Source: Nitrosotalea sp. (GTDB taxonomy: Archaea; Thermoproteota; Nitrososphaeria; Nitrososphaerales; Nitrosopumilaceae). From it: 11,207 nt of DNA. Location of the stretch: positions 1 through 11,207 of the forward strand of contig JAJPEA010000052.1 in NCBI GenBank assembly GCA_023252335.1, read 5' to 3'. Below are positions 1-6,075 of this stretch, piece by piece (the stretch's first letter is position 1; each line of letters starts with the position of its first letter). A model generated the notes under the pieces. That model did not search any database. It was not told the DNA's origin and worked only from the letters and a program-made list of their open reading frames with translations. The translations under genes and the position numbers were made by a program.

Positions 1-1
1 G

Positions 2-109
2 ATGAATGCATATTATACGCATGATTACAAGCAGTTCTACAAAAAAACATGGACTGCGAATTCTAAAAGGGGTAAAGATAGTTCTCAAAAGTATCATGTT
101 GGATCTTGA
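2..109 (+). CDS. Possible C-terminal end of a gene entering from the left edge
   Basis: The second forward frame is open from the left edge to a TGA at 107-109, giving 35 residues. They are polar and rich in Tyr, Lys and His (for example YTHDYKQFYKKTW), and hold no recognisable domain. It could be the tail of a longer gene or a short ORF beginning at the ATG at position 2. A perfect 9-bp inverted repeat at 124-170 followed by TTTT lies 15 bases past the stop, as expected for the 3' end of a + strand transcript converging on the proteasome operon. The minus frame over 1-97 is also open, so coding here is not certain. Confidence 0.35.
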   Translation: MNAYYTHDYKQFYKKTWTANSKRGKDSSQKYHVGS

Positions 110-123
110 AGAGTCCGAGTCAT

Positions 124-174
124 CCAAGAAACCCTGATTATTTTCTAGCCTGACATCTCTAGTTTCTTGGTTTT
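124..174 (+). terminator. Perfect 9-bp inverted repeat followed by TTTT
   Basis: CCAAGAAAC (124-132) and GTTTCTTGG (162-170) are perfect reverse complements with a 29-base loop, followed by TTTT at 171-174. A competing 6-bp stem, TTGGAT (99-104) with ATCCAA (122-127), uses the same CCAA bases, so the two stems exclude each other. It probably marks the 3' end of the gene arriving from the left. The loop is long for an intrinsic terminator. Confidence 0.4.
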
Positions 175-187
175 AAAAAAAGAAAGA
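175..187 (-). terminator. T-rich terminator after the proteasome operon
   Basis: On the minus strand the bases read TCTTTCTTTTTTT, beginning 13 bases past the alpha-type subunit stop codon (201-203). Archaeal RNA polymerase terminates at such T-tracts. A short dyad GTCT/AGAC lies just ahead, at 192-206. Confidence 0.5.
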
Positions 188-200
188 TAGTGTCTGGATT

Positions 201-866
201 TTAGACATTGTCTGTGCGTATCTTACGAAATGCCTTTCCAGGTTCAACTATTCCTGTTTCAACTATGGGTTTTTCTCCAAGTGATTTTTCAATTGCTTTT
301 CTGCCTAGTTCTATTGCTTGGTCCAACTTCATGTCTTTGCTGTACTCTTTTGTGATTACATCAAGTGCAGTATCAGATGACTGACCTATTGCAAATCCCG
401 AGCCTCTAAAGAAAGTCCCGCTTGGGTCTACTTGATACAACTGGATTCCAGTCTGGTCTTCACCAACAAGTATCATTGATGCGGCCTGCGGTCTTACTGC
501 ATATGTTGTATAGTTGTGCAGAAAACTACTGAGGTGCTTTGCCAAAGAATCCACGTCTATTGGTGTTTCAAATGTGAGTCGATGCTTTTGTGATTCCAGT
601 CGTAGTGTATCAATTAGTTGCAGAATGTCTCCTATGTATCCTGCACCTGTTGCACCAATGTGGAAATCAATTGGGAAGATCTTCTCAGAAGGCTCCATCA
701 ATGGATGTGTTGGTTTTATCTGGCTTGCAATCATTGCAAAATTTGGAGTCTTGATTCCAATGGTTGTAGAACCTCTGTTTACAGCTTCAAGGGCACTATC
801 TACTAGAACTAGTCTTCCTTGTGGGCCGTAAAACGGAAATCTATTACCATTTTGGTTTTCTGACAT
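201..866 (-). CDS. psmA-like: Divergent 20S proteasome alpha-type subunit
   Basis: This 221-residue protein is an alpha-type subunit of the 20S core particle, whose seven-membered rings gate the chamber and dock the ATPase. The alpha signature is recognisable: GRLVLVDSALEAVNRGSTT (residues 18-36; canonical form GRxxQVEYALEAVKRGST), EKIFPID (61-67), and the VDPSG segment (146-150) leading into GFAIG (157-161). There is no N-terminal catalytic Thr. Two parts are unusual. The N-terminal gate motif YDRxxTxFSPDGR is replaced by NRFPFYGPQGR, so Tyr-Asp-Arg is absent, and RPFGVxLL has become RPQAASMIL (125-133). The ATG abuts the beta-subunit TAA with no gap, and an AAGGAGG lies 11 bases ahead inside the beta gene, so the two are one operon with coupled translation. 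It may be a paralogue working beside a canonical alpha encoded elsewhere; this window cannot show that. Confidence 0.85.
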   Translation of the reverse strand: MSENQNGNRFPFYGPQGRLVLVDSALEAVNRGSTTIGIKTPNFAMIASQIKPTHPLMEPSEKIFPIDFHIGATGAGYIGDILQLIDTLRLESQKHRLTFETPIDVDSLAKHLSSFLHNYTTYAVRPQAASMILVGEDQTGIQLYQVDPSGTFFRGSGFAIGQSSDTALDVITKEYSKDMKLDQAIELGRKAIEKSLGEKPIVETGIVEPGKAFRKIRTDNV

Positions 867-1442
867 TTACGCTACTGCCTCCTTTTGCAAGTTTTGTATG
901 GCCAAAATGTTTATGCCATTTCCAGAACCTGGATCCCTTTCCATTGCAGCAGATACTGCACGTGAGGCAATTTCACTTGCCTGCTTGTTTGTTATGTCCT
1001 TGTTGTACAAGCTCTCAAGCACACCATATGCTATGGGTGATCCTGACCCAGAAGATGCAAAATCTTCTTCTGTAATTGCTCCGCTCATGTCAGCTGCAAA
1101 AACATGTGCACCTTCTCTATCTACTCCAGCAACTAGCAACTCTACATAGTAGGGTTGGTAGTTTCTAAGGCCAGAATAGGTGATATTTGCAACCAGGCGT
1201 GTGGCCTCTTTTATGGTCAAGGGAAATCCTCTCCTCAACTCTATGAGCCTTCGCTCTGCTTTGGTCACCTTGATGATGTGTTCTGCATCTGAGAGTTGTC
1301 CTGCAATTGCAACAGCTAGGGTGTCGTCTATCTTTGCAATTTTTTGTACTATCTTTGATCCTATGAAAAAGCCTTTACTTGCTCTCTTATCTGATCCTAG
1401 TACTACTCCGTCTTTTGTCTTGATTCCGACTATTGTTGTCAT
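867..1442 (-). CDS. psmB: 20S proteasome beta subunit (catalytic)
   Basis: This is the threonine protease subunit forming the inner rings of the 20S proteasome. The 191 residues start MTTIVGIK, so removal of Met alone would expose the nucleophile Thr (mature Thr1). The supporting residues sit where the family requires them: Asp18 (mature Asp17, in GSDKR), Lys34 (mature Lys33, in IVQKI), the SGSGS segment (131-135), and Asp170/Ser173 in DPGSGNGIN. There is no propeptide beyond Met, unlike many archaeal beta subunits. Sequence and spacing indicate an active subunit. It is the first gene of the two-gene operon; a TATA-like CAATTAATTC (minus strand, about 1463-1472) lies 22-30 bases ahead of the ATG, so the mRNA is probably leaderless. 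The start is fixed by the Thr1 rule. Confidence 0.95.
   Translation of the reverse strand: MTTIVGIKTKDGVVLGSDKRASKGFFIGSKIVQKIAKIDDTLAVAIAGQLSDAEHIIKVTKAERRLIELRRGFPLTIKEATRLVANITYSGLRNYQPYYVELLVAGVDREGAHVFAADMSGAITEEDFASSGSGSPIAYGVLESLYNKDITNKQASEIASRAVSAAMERDPGSGNGINILAIQNLQKEAVA
878..884 (-). promoter_or_regulatory. Strong Shine-Dalgarno for the alpha-type subunit
   Basis: The minus strand reads AAGGAGG, 11 bases ahead of the alpha-type ATG and inside the 3' end of the beta gene. It is the only strong ribosome binding site I noticed ahead of a gene here; most other starts sit about 26 bases after a TATA element. It fits the internal position of this gene in an operon. Confidence 0.75.
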
Positions 1443-1515
1443 TGATGTTAGTACTAGACATGAGAATTAATTGACTAGGGATGATGAAAACCAGTCACTT
1501 TGAGCAAGCGAATAG

Positions 1516-1525
1516 TATTTTATTA
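1516..1525 (+). promoter_or_regulatory. TATA element of the 68-residue gene
   Basis: TATTTTATTA is centred about 29 bases ahead of the ATG at 1550, the usual archaeal spacing for a transcript starting at or just before the start codon. Confidence 0.45.
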
Positions 1526-1549
1526 GTTGCTTTAGCGTGATATAGTATA

Positions 1550-1756
1550 ATGAAAGACATCAATGAAATAATGCCAAAGGTTCCAAACATGAGATGGGGC
1601 GCATTGACCAATGCATTTCCAACAAATGATAAAATAAAAGAAATGGATAAGCTCTTTCCACACGACGGCAGATGGCATACAGTATTTGAAGAGCCAGAAC
1701 AGGTATTCGTTGATGGTGTCAGAATCTGGAAAAAAGATCCTAACAAGATGAGCTAA
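1550..1756 (+). CDS. Conserved-looking 68-residue protein of unknown function
   Basis: I do not recognise this protein. It is 68 residues, soluble, without cysteine, and has a compact core with several aromatic residues (MRWGALTNAFP at 14-24, LFPHDGRWHTVF at 35-46, VDGVRIWKKDP at 54-64). Trp, His and Asp spread along the chain suggest a folded domain and not a chance ORF. A TATA element lies at the expected distance. The gene is divergent from the proteasome operon (107-base gap) and its stop is 3 bases from the end of the convergent 269-residue gene. Confidence 0.7.
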   Translation: MKDINEIMPKVPNMRWGALTNAFPTNDKIKEMDKLFPHDGRWHTVFEEPEQVFVDGVRIWKKDPNKMS

Positions 1757-1759
1757 ATT

Positions 1760-2569
1760 TTAATCTGAAATAAATCTCTGATTTGCAATTCCTGTTATTT
1801 TGAATTTTGTCTGACCACTGACAGAATTGATTGCAAAATATGGCTCACCCCATCTTCTATAATGGACTAGTTTTTCATCTTCTATCATGTGAACTGCAAT
1901 AACTTTTTCTATCTTTGAAATGTCGACTGGATGAAATGTTGCTAGTCTTTCTTTAATTATCCCATCTTGTTCTGTTTGCATGAATATAAAATCGGCAGCA
2001 CCATGTTCGTATAGTTCAATCACTGGGACAAATGGATTTGATGTTTCATCTACTACATGATTTATCATATAGCTGTTGAAATGGTATCTGACATACTCTT
2101 CCATATGTTCTGCCTCGTTTCGATATGTCCAAGGTGAATCTCTGTCAAATACAATGTTGTATGTATCTGGCACTTTATTTTTCTGACCCTCGATTGATGA
2201 ATAAAGAGCTTCAAGCCCAAATTTCTTGGCTTTAGCGTTTGTCAGTCCAAATAACTCGTGAAATGCTTCATAAATTCCTGCCTTTTTTGACTTGTCTATG
2301 GAATTCATCATGGGAATTCCCATGGCGGCACAAAGGGATGTGCGATAGGTGTCTGCAAATGGTCTGAACGACTCGGTTGCTTTTTTCTTTAGTCTGTTTA
2401 AATCTGATAACTTTCTCTCAAATTCTTCAACTGGTTTGTACCTGAATGTCTTTGATTCATCGATTACATCTATTCTGTTCCAAGCCTGTTTTATCAAAGA
2501 TATAGTTTTTTTATCGATTTGATACTTTTCTATTATATTTTTTAGTATGATATCTGTCTCATGTGTCAT
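1760..2569 (-). CDS. 269-residue soluble protein of unknown function
   Basis: I do not recognise this family. The protein has no signal peptide or membrane segment. The N-terminal 75 residues look helical and charged (EEFERKLSDLNRLKKKATE), the middle contains HELFGLTNAKAKKFGLEALYSSIEG, given here as HELFGL and LEALYSSIEG, and RNEAEHMEEYVRYHF. The C-terminal third alternates beta-like segments (PVIELYEHGAADFIFM, KVIAVHMIEDEKLVHYRRW). Conserved-looking His, Glu and Trp could be functional, but no catalytic motif is clear. It starts at an ATG at 2567-2569 and shares a 59-base promoter region with the divergent gene at 2629. Confidence 0.7.
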   Translation of the reverse strand: MTHETDIILKNIIEKYQIDKKTISLIKQAWNRIDVIDESKTFRYKPVEEFERKLSDLNRLKKKATESFRPFADTYRTSLCAAMGIPMMNSIDKSKKAGIYEAFHELFGLTNAKAKKFGLEALYSSIEGQKNKVPDTYNIVFDRDSPWTYRNEAEHMEEYVRYHFNSYMINHVVDETSNPFVPVIELYEHGAADFIFMQTEQDGIIKERLATFHPVDISKIEKVIAVHMIEDEKLVHYRRWGEPYFAINSVSGQTKFKITGIANQRFISD

Positions 2570-2596
2570 GGTTTGTTTTTGTATACTAGGATAGAG

Positions 2597-2604
2597 TTAA
2601 ATTT
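2597..2604. promoter_or_regulatory. Shared AT-rich promoter element between divergent genes
   Basis: TTAAATTT (AAATTTAA on the other strand) lies about 25-32 bases ahead of the TTG start at 2629 and 28-35 bases ahead of the ATG at 2569. One near-symmetric box could therefore bind TBP for both divergent genes. Inferred from spacing only. Confidence 0.4.
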
Positions 2605-2628
2605 CCTTTGTGGTTTATTACCCAATAA

Positions 2629-2991
2629 TTGGCCCAGCGTATAAAACAAGCAGATCCATATGGCCGAATCCTACAACTTGATGATACAATTCGTTTTGTT
2701 GGTAGGATAAAGGATAGGAAATTAATCACATTTGCTAGACAATCAAATGCGGCGCCATTGCTTGATGAAGAACTAAGTAACATGGTACACTATCAAGCAT
2801 CTGTCAAGGCATCCTGGGATGAAATGTTCAATGAAAAGCTGGGCAAGACTAACTGGATGATAACATCCAAAGAAAAAGTAAAACTTATCACTTTATTTCT
2901 TGATGATGGGCTCTTGATACTGTCAACTGAACCGGAATCAGATCATGATGGTATAATTCAAAAGATAAAAAATCTTAACGTAAAATTATAG
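2629..2991 (+). CDS. DUF6659-like small protein
   Basis: The 120-residue protein resembles the thaumarchaeal DUF6659 family as I recall it: a motif of the type IRFVGxxxDRK (residues 21-31), an RQSNAAPLLDEEL segment (37-49), WDEMFNEKLGKTNWMI (64-79), EKVKLITLFLDDGLLILSTE (83-102), and a final SDHDGIIQKI. The beta/alpha pattern suggests a roadblock-like fold, but that is inference and the function is unknown. The start is TTG, supported by the AT-rich element about 28 bases ahead; no ATG occurs near the N-terminus. It is soluble, with no cysteine. Confidence 0.7.
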   Translation: MAQRIKQADPYGRILQLDDTIRFVGRIKDRKLITFARQSNAAPLLDEELSNMVHYQASVKASWDEMFNEKLGKTNWMITSKEKVKLITLFLDDGLLILSTEPESDHDGIIQKIKNLNVKL

Positions 2992-3091
2992 TCATATTAA
3001 AAATTATTTTGTGACGCTTGGTTAATTTTTATCAGCTAATGTTATGAAAACTAAGCTTTACTATTGAAAGAATCCTATATTCCATTCATGT

Positions 3092-3101
3092 CTATATTAT
3101 A
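3092..3101 (+). promoter_or_regulatory. TATA element ahead of the candidate small RNA
   Basis: CTATATTATA matches the archaeal TATA pattern. Initiation would be expected near 3122-3126. No ORF of useful length begins downstream on this strand before 3218, so it would drive a non-coding transcript. Confidence 0.4.
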
Positions 3102-3121
3102 ACTGAAAGTTAGGTCAACAT

Positions 3122-3218
3122 GTAGTTCACATAATGTGTGTCTCTTAGTCAGCATTTGGCCAGGCAAGTATCACTTTCTTGGAGGGGTCCTACCAAAGAA
3201 ACCTCTCCAATTTTTTTT
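3122..3218 (+). ncRNA. Candidate small RNA ending in hairpin plus T8
   Basis: The 310-base gap 2992-3301 holds no gene. On the + strand, a TATA element (3092-3101) is followed 110 bases on by a hairpin: TTGGAGGGG (3179-3187) pairs with CCTCTCCAA (3202-3210) over 9 pairs with one G-U, then T8 (3211-3218). A second stem, TTTCTTGG (3175-3182) with CCAAAGAAA (3193-3201, one bulge), uses the same bases and excludes the first, a terminator/antiterminator-like arrangement. A short hairpin CACA/TGTG lies near the 5' end (3130-3139). The T8 follows the hairpin only on the + strand. Alternatively, it could be the 3' UTR of the gene ending at 2991. Confidence 0.4.
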
Positions 3219-3301
3219 ATTTTAACTTTTGATATTTTCAAACCTTTTTGGATCTTAAATGGATGTATATGATGATCAATTGATTCTACGTTTGGATCTT
3301 G

Positions 3302-3508
3302 CTATGGTGCTAACCATTGTTTCTTTTTGCCATACTCTGTAAGGGTGTGGTAGATGCGATTAAACGACTCTTGCTGCATGGTTCCCTGATCAATCGTTCT
3401 CTGAATGATGGTTTCTAGCCTGATTTGTTTTTCGCGAATCATTTTCATTATCTCATCAAACATTTGTTTTTTTAGTTCAGATTCTGGGTCTTTTGGTTCT
3501 TCAGACAT
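3302..3508 (-). CDS. Small helical protein of unknown function
   Basis: The protein is 68 residues from the ATG at 3506-3508, highly charged and predicted helical throughout (KKQMFDEIMKMIREKQIRLE, then QRTIDQGTMQQESF), with a short aromatic end (KKKQWLAP). No cysteine or membrane segment. A TTG three codons upstream (3517) would give 71 residues; the shared AT box at 3538-3547 sits 26 bases ahead of that TTG and about 35 ahead of the ATG, so the start is not settled. It may be a helical-bundle or protein-binding factor; function is not recognised. It is divergent from the SWIM protein. Confidence 0.6.
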   Translation of the reverse strand: MSEEPKDPESELKKQMFDEIMKMIREKQIRLETIIQRTIDQGTMQQESFNRIYHTLTEYGKKKQWLAP

Positions 3509-3537
3509 GTTATTCAACTATTGAAAAAACTTAAGGA

Positions 3538-3547
3538 TTATTTAATT
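3538..3547. promoter_or_regulatory. Shared AT-rich promoter element between divergent genes
   Basis: The box ATTATTTAATT (3537-3547) lies 20-30 bases ahead of the ATG at 3567 on the + strand, and as TTAAATAAT about 26 bases ahead of the TTG at 3517 on the minus strand. It appears to serve both genes, the second such arrangement in the window. The + assignment decides the ATG at 3567 over the upstream TTG at 3546, which lies inside the box. Confidence 0.45.
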
Positions 3548-3566
3548 GAGATACTTTGTAAGATAC

Positions 3567-3830
3567 ATGAGCGCTAATACGATAAAAAAGGCCAAGGCCC
3601 TTGCAAAAAATGGTGTAGTCATGATTGACAATGACTTGTACCAAGTAAAATCTTCAAGTGATCCTTCCAAGTCATACATGGTGACATCAGACAGCTGTGA
3701 CTGTGAGGGGTTTAAAAATTTCTATAAATTCCATCATGGAAAGGGGCTGAAAGCAAATTGCTCTCACCTGGAAGCTGTGAGAATTTTCAAAGACATGTCT
3801 TCTGAAAAACAAAATTCTAAAACCAAATGA
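3567..3830 (+). CDS. Miniature SWIM-type zinc-binding protein
   Basis: The 87-residue protein carries the SWIM pattern CxC...CxH: Cys44-Asp-Cys46, then Cys65-Ser-His67 within SDSCDCEGFK and KANCSHLEA. SWIM domains bind zinc and mediate DNA or protein contacts; here almost the whole protein is the domain, with a short basic N-terminus (KKAKALAKNG) and a Lys/Ser tail. Residues 18-40 (VMIDNDLYQVKSSSDPSKSY region) form the usual beta strands ahead of the zinc knuckle. I use the ATG at 3567 because the TATA-like box ends 20 bases ahead; a TTG at 3546 would add seven residues. In larger archaeal proteins SWIM is linked to recombination factors, but the partner here is unknown. Confidence 0.75.
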   Translation: MSANTIKKAKALAKNGVVMIDNDLYQVKSSSDPSKSYMVTSDSCDCEGFKNFYKFHHGKGLKANCSHLEAVRIFKDMSSEKQNSKTK

Positions 3831-3851
3831 ATTGTACCAAATAGTGGTTTA

Positions 3852-4055
3852 TCACATTGCGCCTTTGTATAAAATCAAATATTCGTCTGGTCTTTCTCGT
3901 TCTTTTTTTGCTTGTAGTGCATCCTGGTATCTTTCATAATGTGCAATAAAGTACAATCTTCTTCCAATTGATTCAAAATAATCAATCCCGCACAAATCAA
4001 ATCCTGATTCTGGTGTCAGTGCATTTTTTTCTGCCTCTGTTACATCAGAACTCAT
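3852..4055 (-). CDS. 67-residue protein of unknown function
   Basis: It is a soluble, acidic then basic small protein whose middle, CGIDYFESIGRRLYFIAHYE (residues 22-41), suggests a short strand and helix, followed by a charged helix (ALQAKKERERPDEYL). A single Cys at 22; no metal motif. I do not recognise a family. It converges with the SWIM gene (21-base gap) and starts with ATG; no strong ribosome binding site is visible, and AT-rich sequence lies 25-35 bases ahead. Confidence 0.6.
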   Translation of the reverse strand: MSSDVTEAEKNALTPESGFDLCGIDYFESIGRRLYFIAHYERYQDALQAKKERERPDEYLILYKGAM

Positions 4056-4135
4056 TGACTAGATGTCTTGTTATGTGTTATTTCAAACTAACTTGAATTA
4101 TTTCATCCTGACATGCTGTTTAATTTTGGATGGTT

Positions 4136-4759
4136 CTAGTTTAGGATTATATCTTTGAGCTCTTCTGGTTCTTCTATGACGTGATCCGGATGGAACTTGA
4201 GCAAAGCATTTTTGGTGTTGTATCCCCATGATACACCGATTACCCTAATTCCTGCCTTTTTGGCTGCTTCTACATCTCTTATTTCATCACCTACGTAGAT
4301 TGGATCTTCATGTGGAATGGTCTTCTCTTTCATCATTTTTTTCAATAGTCTGCTCTTGCCAAAAACCGCTCTTCCAGAATAGACAAAATCAAACAATTCT
4401 AGATCATTTTTCTTTAAAAATTCAATCACATTCTCTCTGGAATTTGTAGTCAATATTCCAAGTACACATCCATTTTCTTTGAGGTGTACAAGTGTTTCTC
4501 TTATGTCCACTGCTGTTTTTAGATTGATGATTTCTTTATTCATCTCAAATCTTATCTTTCTTGCCACAATTGGAAGTTTGAATATTGATATTCCTAGGTG
4601 CTTCAAGACTGCGCTTGGTTTTTTCTCTCGTAGTTTTGGCAAGTCGCTGAGTGGAATTTTCTTGTATCCGTAATGGTCTGCAAACTTGTTTGCAATTCTT
4701 ATGACTACTGATAATGTATCTGCTAATGTACCGTCAAAATCAAAGATTATCGTGTGCAA
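4136..4759 (-). CDS. HAD-superfamily phosphatase, phosphoglycolate phosphatase-like
   Basis: This 207-residue enzyme has all four HAD motifs. Motif I is DFDGTLADT (Asp7 nucleophile, Asp9 acid/base), motif II ILTTNS (Thr104/Thr105), motif III Lys135 (GKSRLL), and motif IV GDEIRD (Asp158, Asp162) for Mg2+. The helical segment between motif I and II (about residues 16-85) is a C1 cap, as in the phosphoglycolate phosphatase / beta-phosphoglucomutase group. It should hydrolyse a small phosphate ester in the cytosol; the substrate cannot be read from the sequence. The start is TTG: it is required because the next in-frame Met is residue 73, past motif I. A CTTTAACG box about 26 bases ahead suggests a leaderless mRNA. 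Confidence 0.85.
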   Translation of the reverse strand: MHTIIFDFDGTLADTLSVVIRIANKFADHYGYKKIPLSDLPKLREKKPSAVLKHLGISIFKLPIVARKIRFEMNKEIINLKTAVDIRETLVHLKENGCVLGILTTNSRENVIEFLKKNDLELFDFVYSGRAVFGKSRLLKKMMKEKTIPHEDPIYVGDEIRDVEAAKKAGIRVIGVSWGYNTKNALLKFHPDHVIEEPEELKDIILN

Positions 4760-4973
4760 TAGATTTTCGCAAGAAACTGCCGTTAAAGATTGTTGTGGAT
4801 TGTATTTTTACTATTTGTTGGTCATAAAATTTACCCTGTTCTCAACTTGTAGAACGAGTCTCTCAAATGATATGGTGCGTTTTTTATACTTGAGACAGTT
4901 TTTTCTGATCGCATAAATTTTGCTTTCTATCTGGTTTATTTGGTATTGACCAGCGTCTGTGATCAAAGATTCT

Positions 4974-4985
4974 AAAAATATAATA
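4974..4985 (+). promoter_or_regulatory. TATA element of the TPR gene
   Basis: AAAAATATAATA is centred about 27 bases ahead of the ATG at 5006. It is one of the clearest TATA boxes in the window and implies a leaderless transcript. The rest of the 246-base gap 4760-5005 holds only promoter-type sequence. Confidence 0.55.
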
Positions 4986-5005
4986 TCTACAGATTTTAAC
5001 CTCAG

Positions 5006-5515
5006 ATGATGAAATCTTCCCTTTTAGATGAAGCATACGAACTATGTGAAGAGGGCAAGTATACTCTGGCACTAGAATACTATGATCTAGTTTTATTCAA
5101 AGAGCCGCAAAATATCACTGCACTGATAAACAAGGGTGTCACATTACAAACACTTGGAAAACACTCCAAGGCAATAAAATGCTATGATGAGGCATTACAG
5201 ATTGAAAAAAATAACCTGGATGCTCTTGTAAACAAGGGGTCTGTATTGCATACGCTTGGAAAATTCCATGATGCCATTGATTGCTATGACAAGGCGCTAA
5301 AGATCCAACCAAAATATGCAATGGCAATAGCATACAAGGGCCTCTCATTGGGAGAGATTGGTCTACTAAAAGATGCGATAAAATGTTTCAATGCTGCTCT
5401 AAAGATTGACAAAAAGTTTGATTTGGCATTGAACAACAAAACAATTGCATTGGAACTTTTGAAAAACAACACTAAACTAAAACCAAAACTTCTCAAAAAA
5501 ACTAACACAAAATAA
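5006..5515 (+). CDS. Tetratricopeptide repeat (TPR) protein
   Basis: The 169-residue protein is made of four TPR units of 34 residues at about 3-36, 37-70, 71-104 and 105-138, showing the pattern A/G at position 8, G-x-x-x-x-A-I-x-x-Y/F-x-x-A-L (for example GKHSKAIKCYDEAL at 51-64, GKFHDAIDCYDKAL at 85-98), then a basic tail (KLKPKLLKKTNTK). There is no signal or membrane segment, so it is a cytosolic scaffold for protein-protein contacts. The binding partner is not evident. Two adjacent ATGs (5006, 5009) compete for the start. It ends 11 bases from the convergent SRPBCC gene. Confidence 0.85.
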   Translation: MMKSSLLDEAYELCEEGKYTLALEYYDLVLFKEPQNITALINKGVTLQTLGKHSKAIKCYDEALQIEKNNLDALVNKGSVLHTLGKFHDAIDCYDKALKIQPKYAMAIAYKGLSLGEIGLLKDAIKCFNAALKIDKKFDLALNNKTIALELLKNNTKLKPKLLKKTNTK

Positions 5516-5526
5516 AATTTGCCAAG

Positions 5527-6066
5527 TTATTGCATCTGTGCTTGCTTGACAAACTTGTCAAATCCATATTGCAAGGCATCTGAAACTGAGCTATCTGGAA
5601 CAAAATTGATCATCCACGCTAAAAGTCCTGATGTCTTTACGTCTAAAGAAATGTTTGCAATTGTCCCTCCATCTTTTTGGCCATGAAAACCCCATGTTTT
5701 TTCTAGGCTAGTAGTCATGACCGTTCCCTTGAGATCTCCTGATACCACATCCACTACATAATTTCCATTTGAATCTGTCTTGCAAATTGCTTGGGTATCA
5801 AAAAATATGCCATTTATTCCTGCATTGATGTCTACAAGTCTTGTGCTGTTATCCAATATTTTGACATATTTTACATTGTCTGGAAATATTTTGGAATATT
5901 GTGATACATCTGATATTGTGTTGAGTAGAGATTCTTCTTTAACATCTGAGACTTTTTGTATTGTGATCATCCTGTCTGCGTATGAAGGTGGAATCGAAAA
6001 AACTGTAGATGCAATTACAATAATGAATAGAGCAAACTGCAGTGATTTTTTATGATATTCTTGCAT
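5527..6066 (-). CDS. Secreted SRPBCC (START/polyketide-cyclase-like) protein
   Basis: The 179-residue protein starts with a signal peptide (basic YHKK, hydrophobic 9-24, likely cleavage after SYA at 30). The mature part looks like an SRPBCC domain, a helix-grip fold with a hydrophobic ligand cavity: LLNTISDVSQYSKIFPDNVKYV (46-68, shown as ISDVSQYSKIFP), central strands, TWGFHG (124-129) and a long C-terminal helix (SSVSDALQYGFDKFVKQ, residues 159-175). Such proteins bind lipids or other hydrophobic molecules; a secreted one would act in the space under the S-layer. A single Cys at 95. It is divergent from marR with a repeat-rich 126-base spacer. The fold is by pattern recognition only; ligand unknown. 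Confidence 0.65.
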   Translation of the reverse strand: MQEYHKKSLQFALFIIVIASTVFSIPPSYADRMITIQKVSDVKEESLLNTISDVSQYSKIFPDNVKYVKILDNSTRLVDINAGINGIFFDTQAICKTDSNGNYVVDVVSGDLKGTVMTTSLEKTWGFHGQKDGGTIANISLDVKTSGLLAWMINFVPDSSVSDALQYGFDKFVKQAQMQ

Positions 6067-6075
6067 GCACTGTCG

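Noticed and set aside
1..97. Open minus-strand frame reaching the left edge
   Set aside because: The residues are a run of hydrophobic and Cys-rich codons typical of a shadow frame, and the convergent + frame is more protein-like.
514..831. Forward ORFs across the proteasome genes (also 898-1149 and 1180-1470)
   Set aside because: They are antisense frames of clearly recognised proteasome subunits.
3016..3056. GCTTGGTT/AACTAAGC stem past the DUF6659-like gene
   Set aside because: It has a 25-base loop, one G-U pair and no T-run after it, so it is weak as a terminator.
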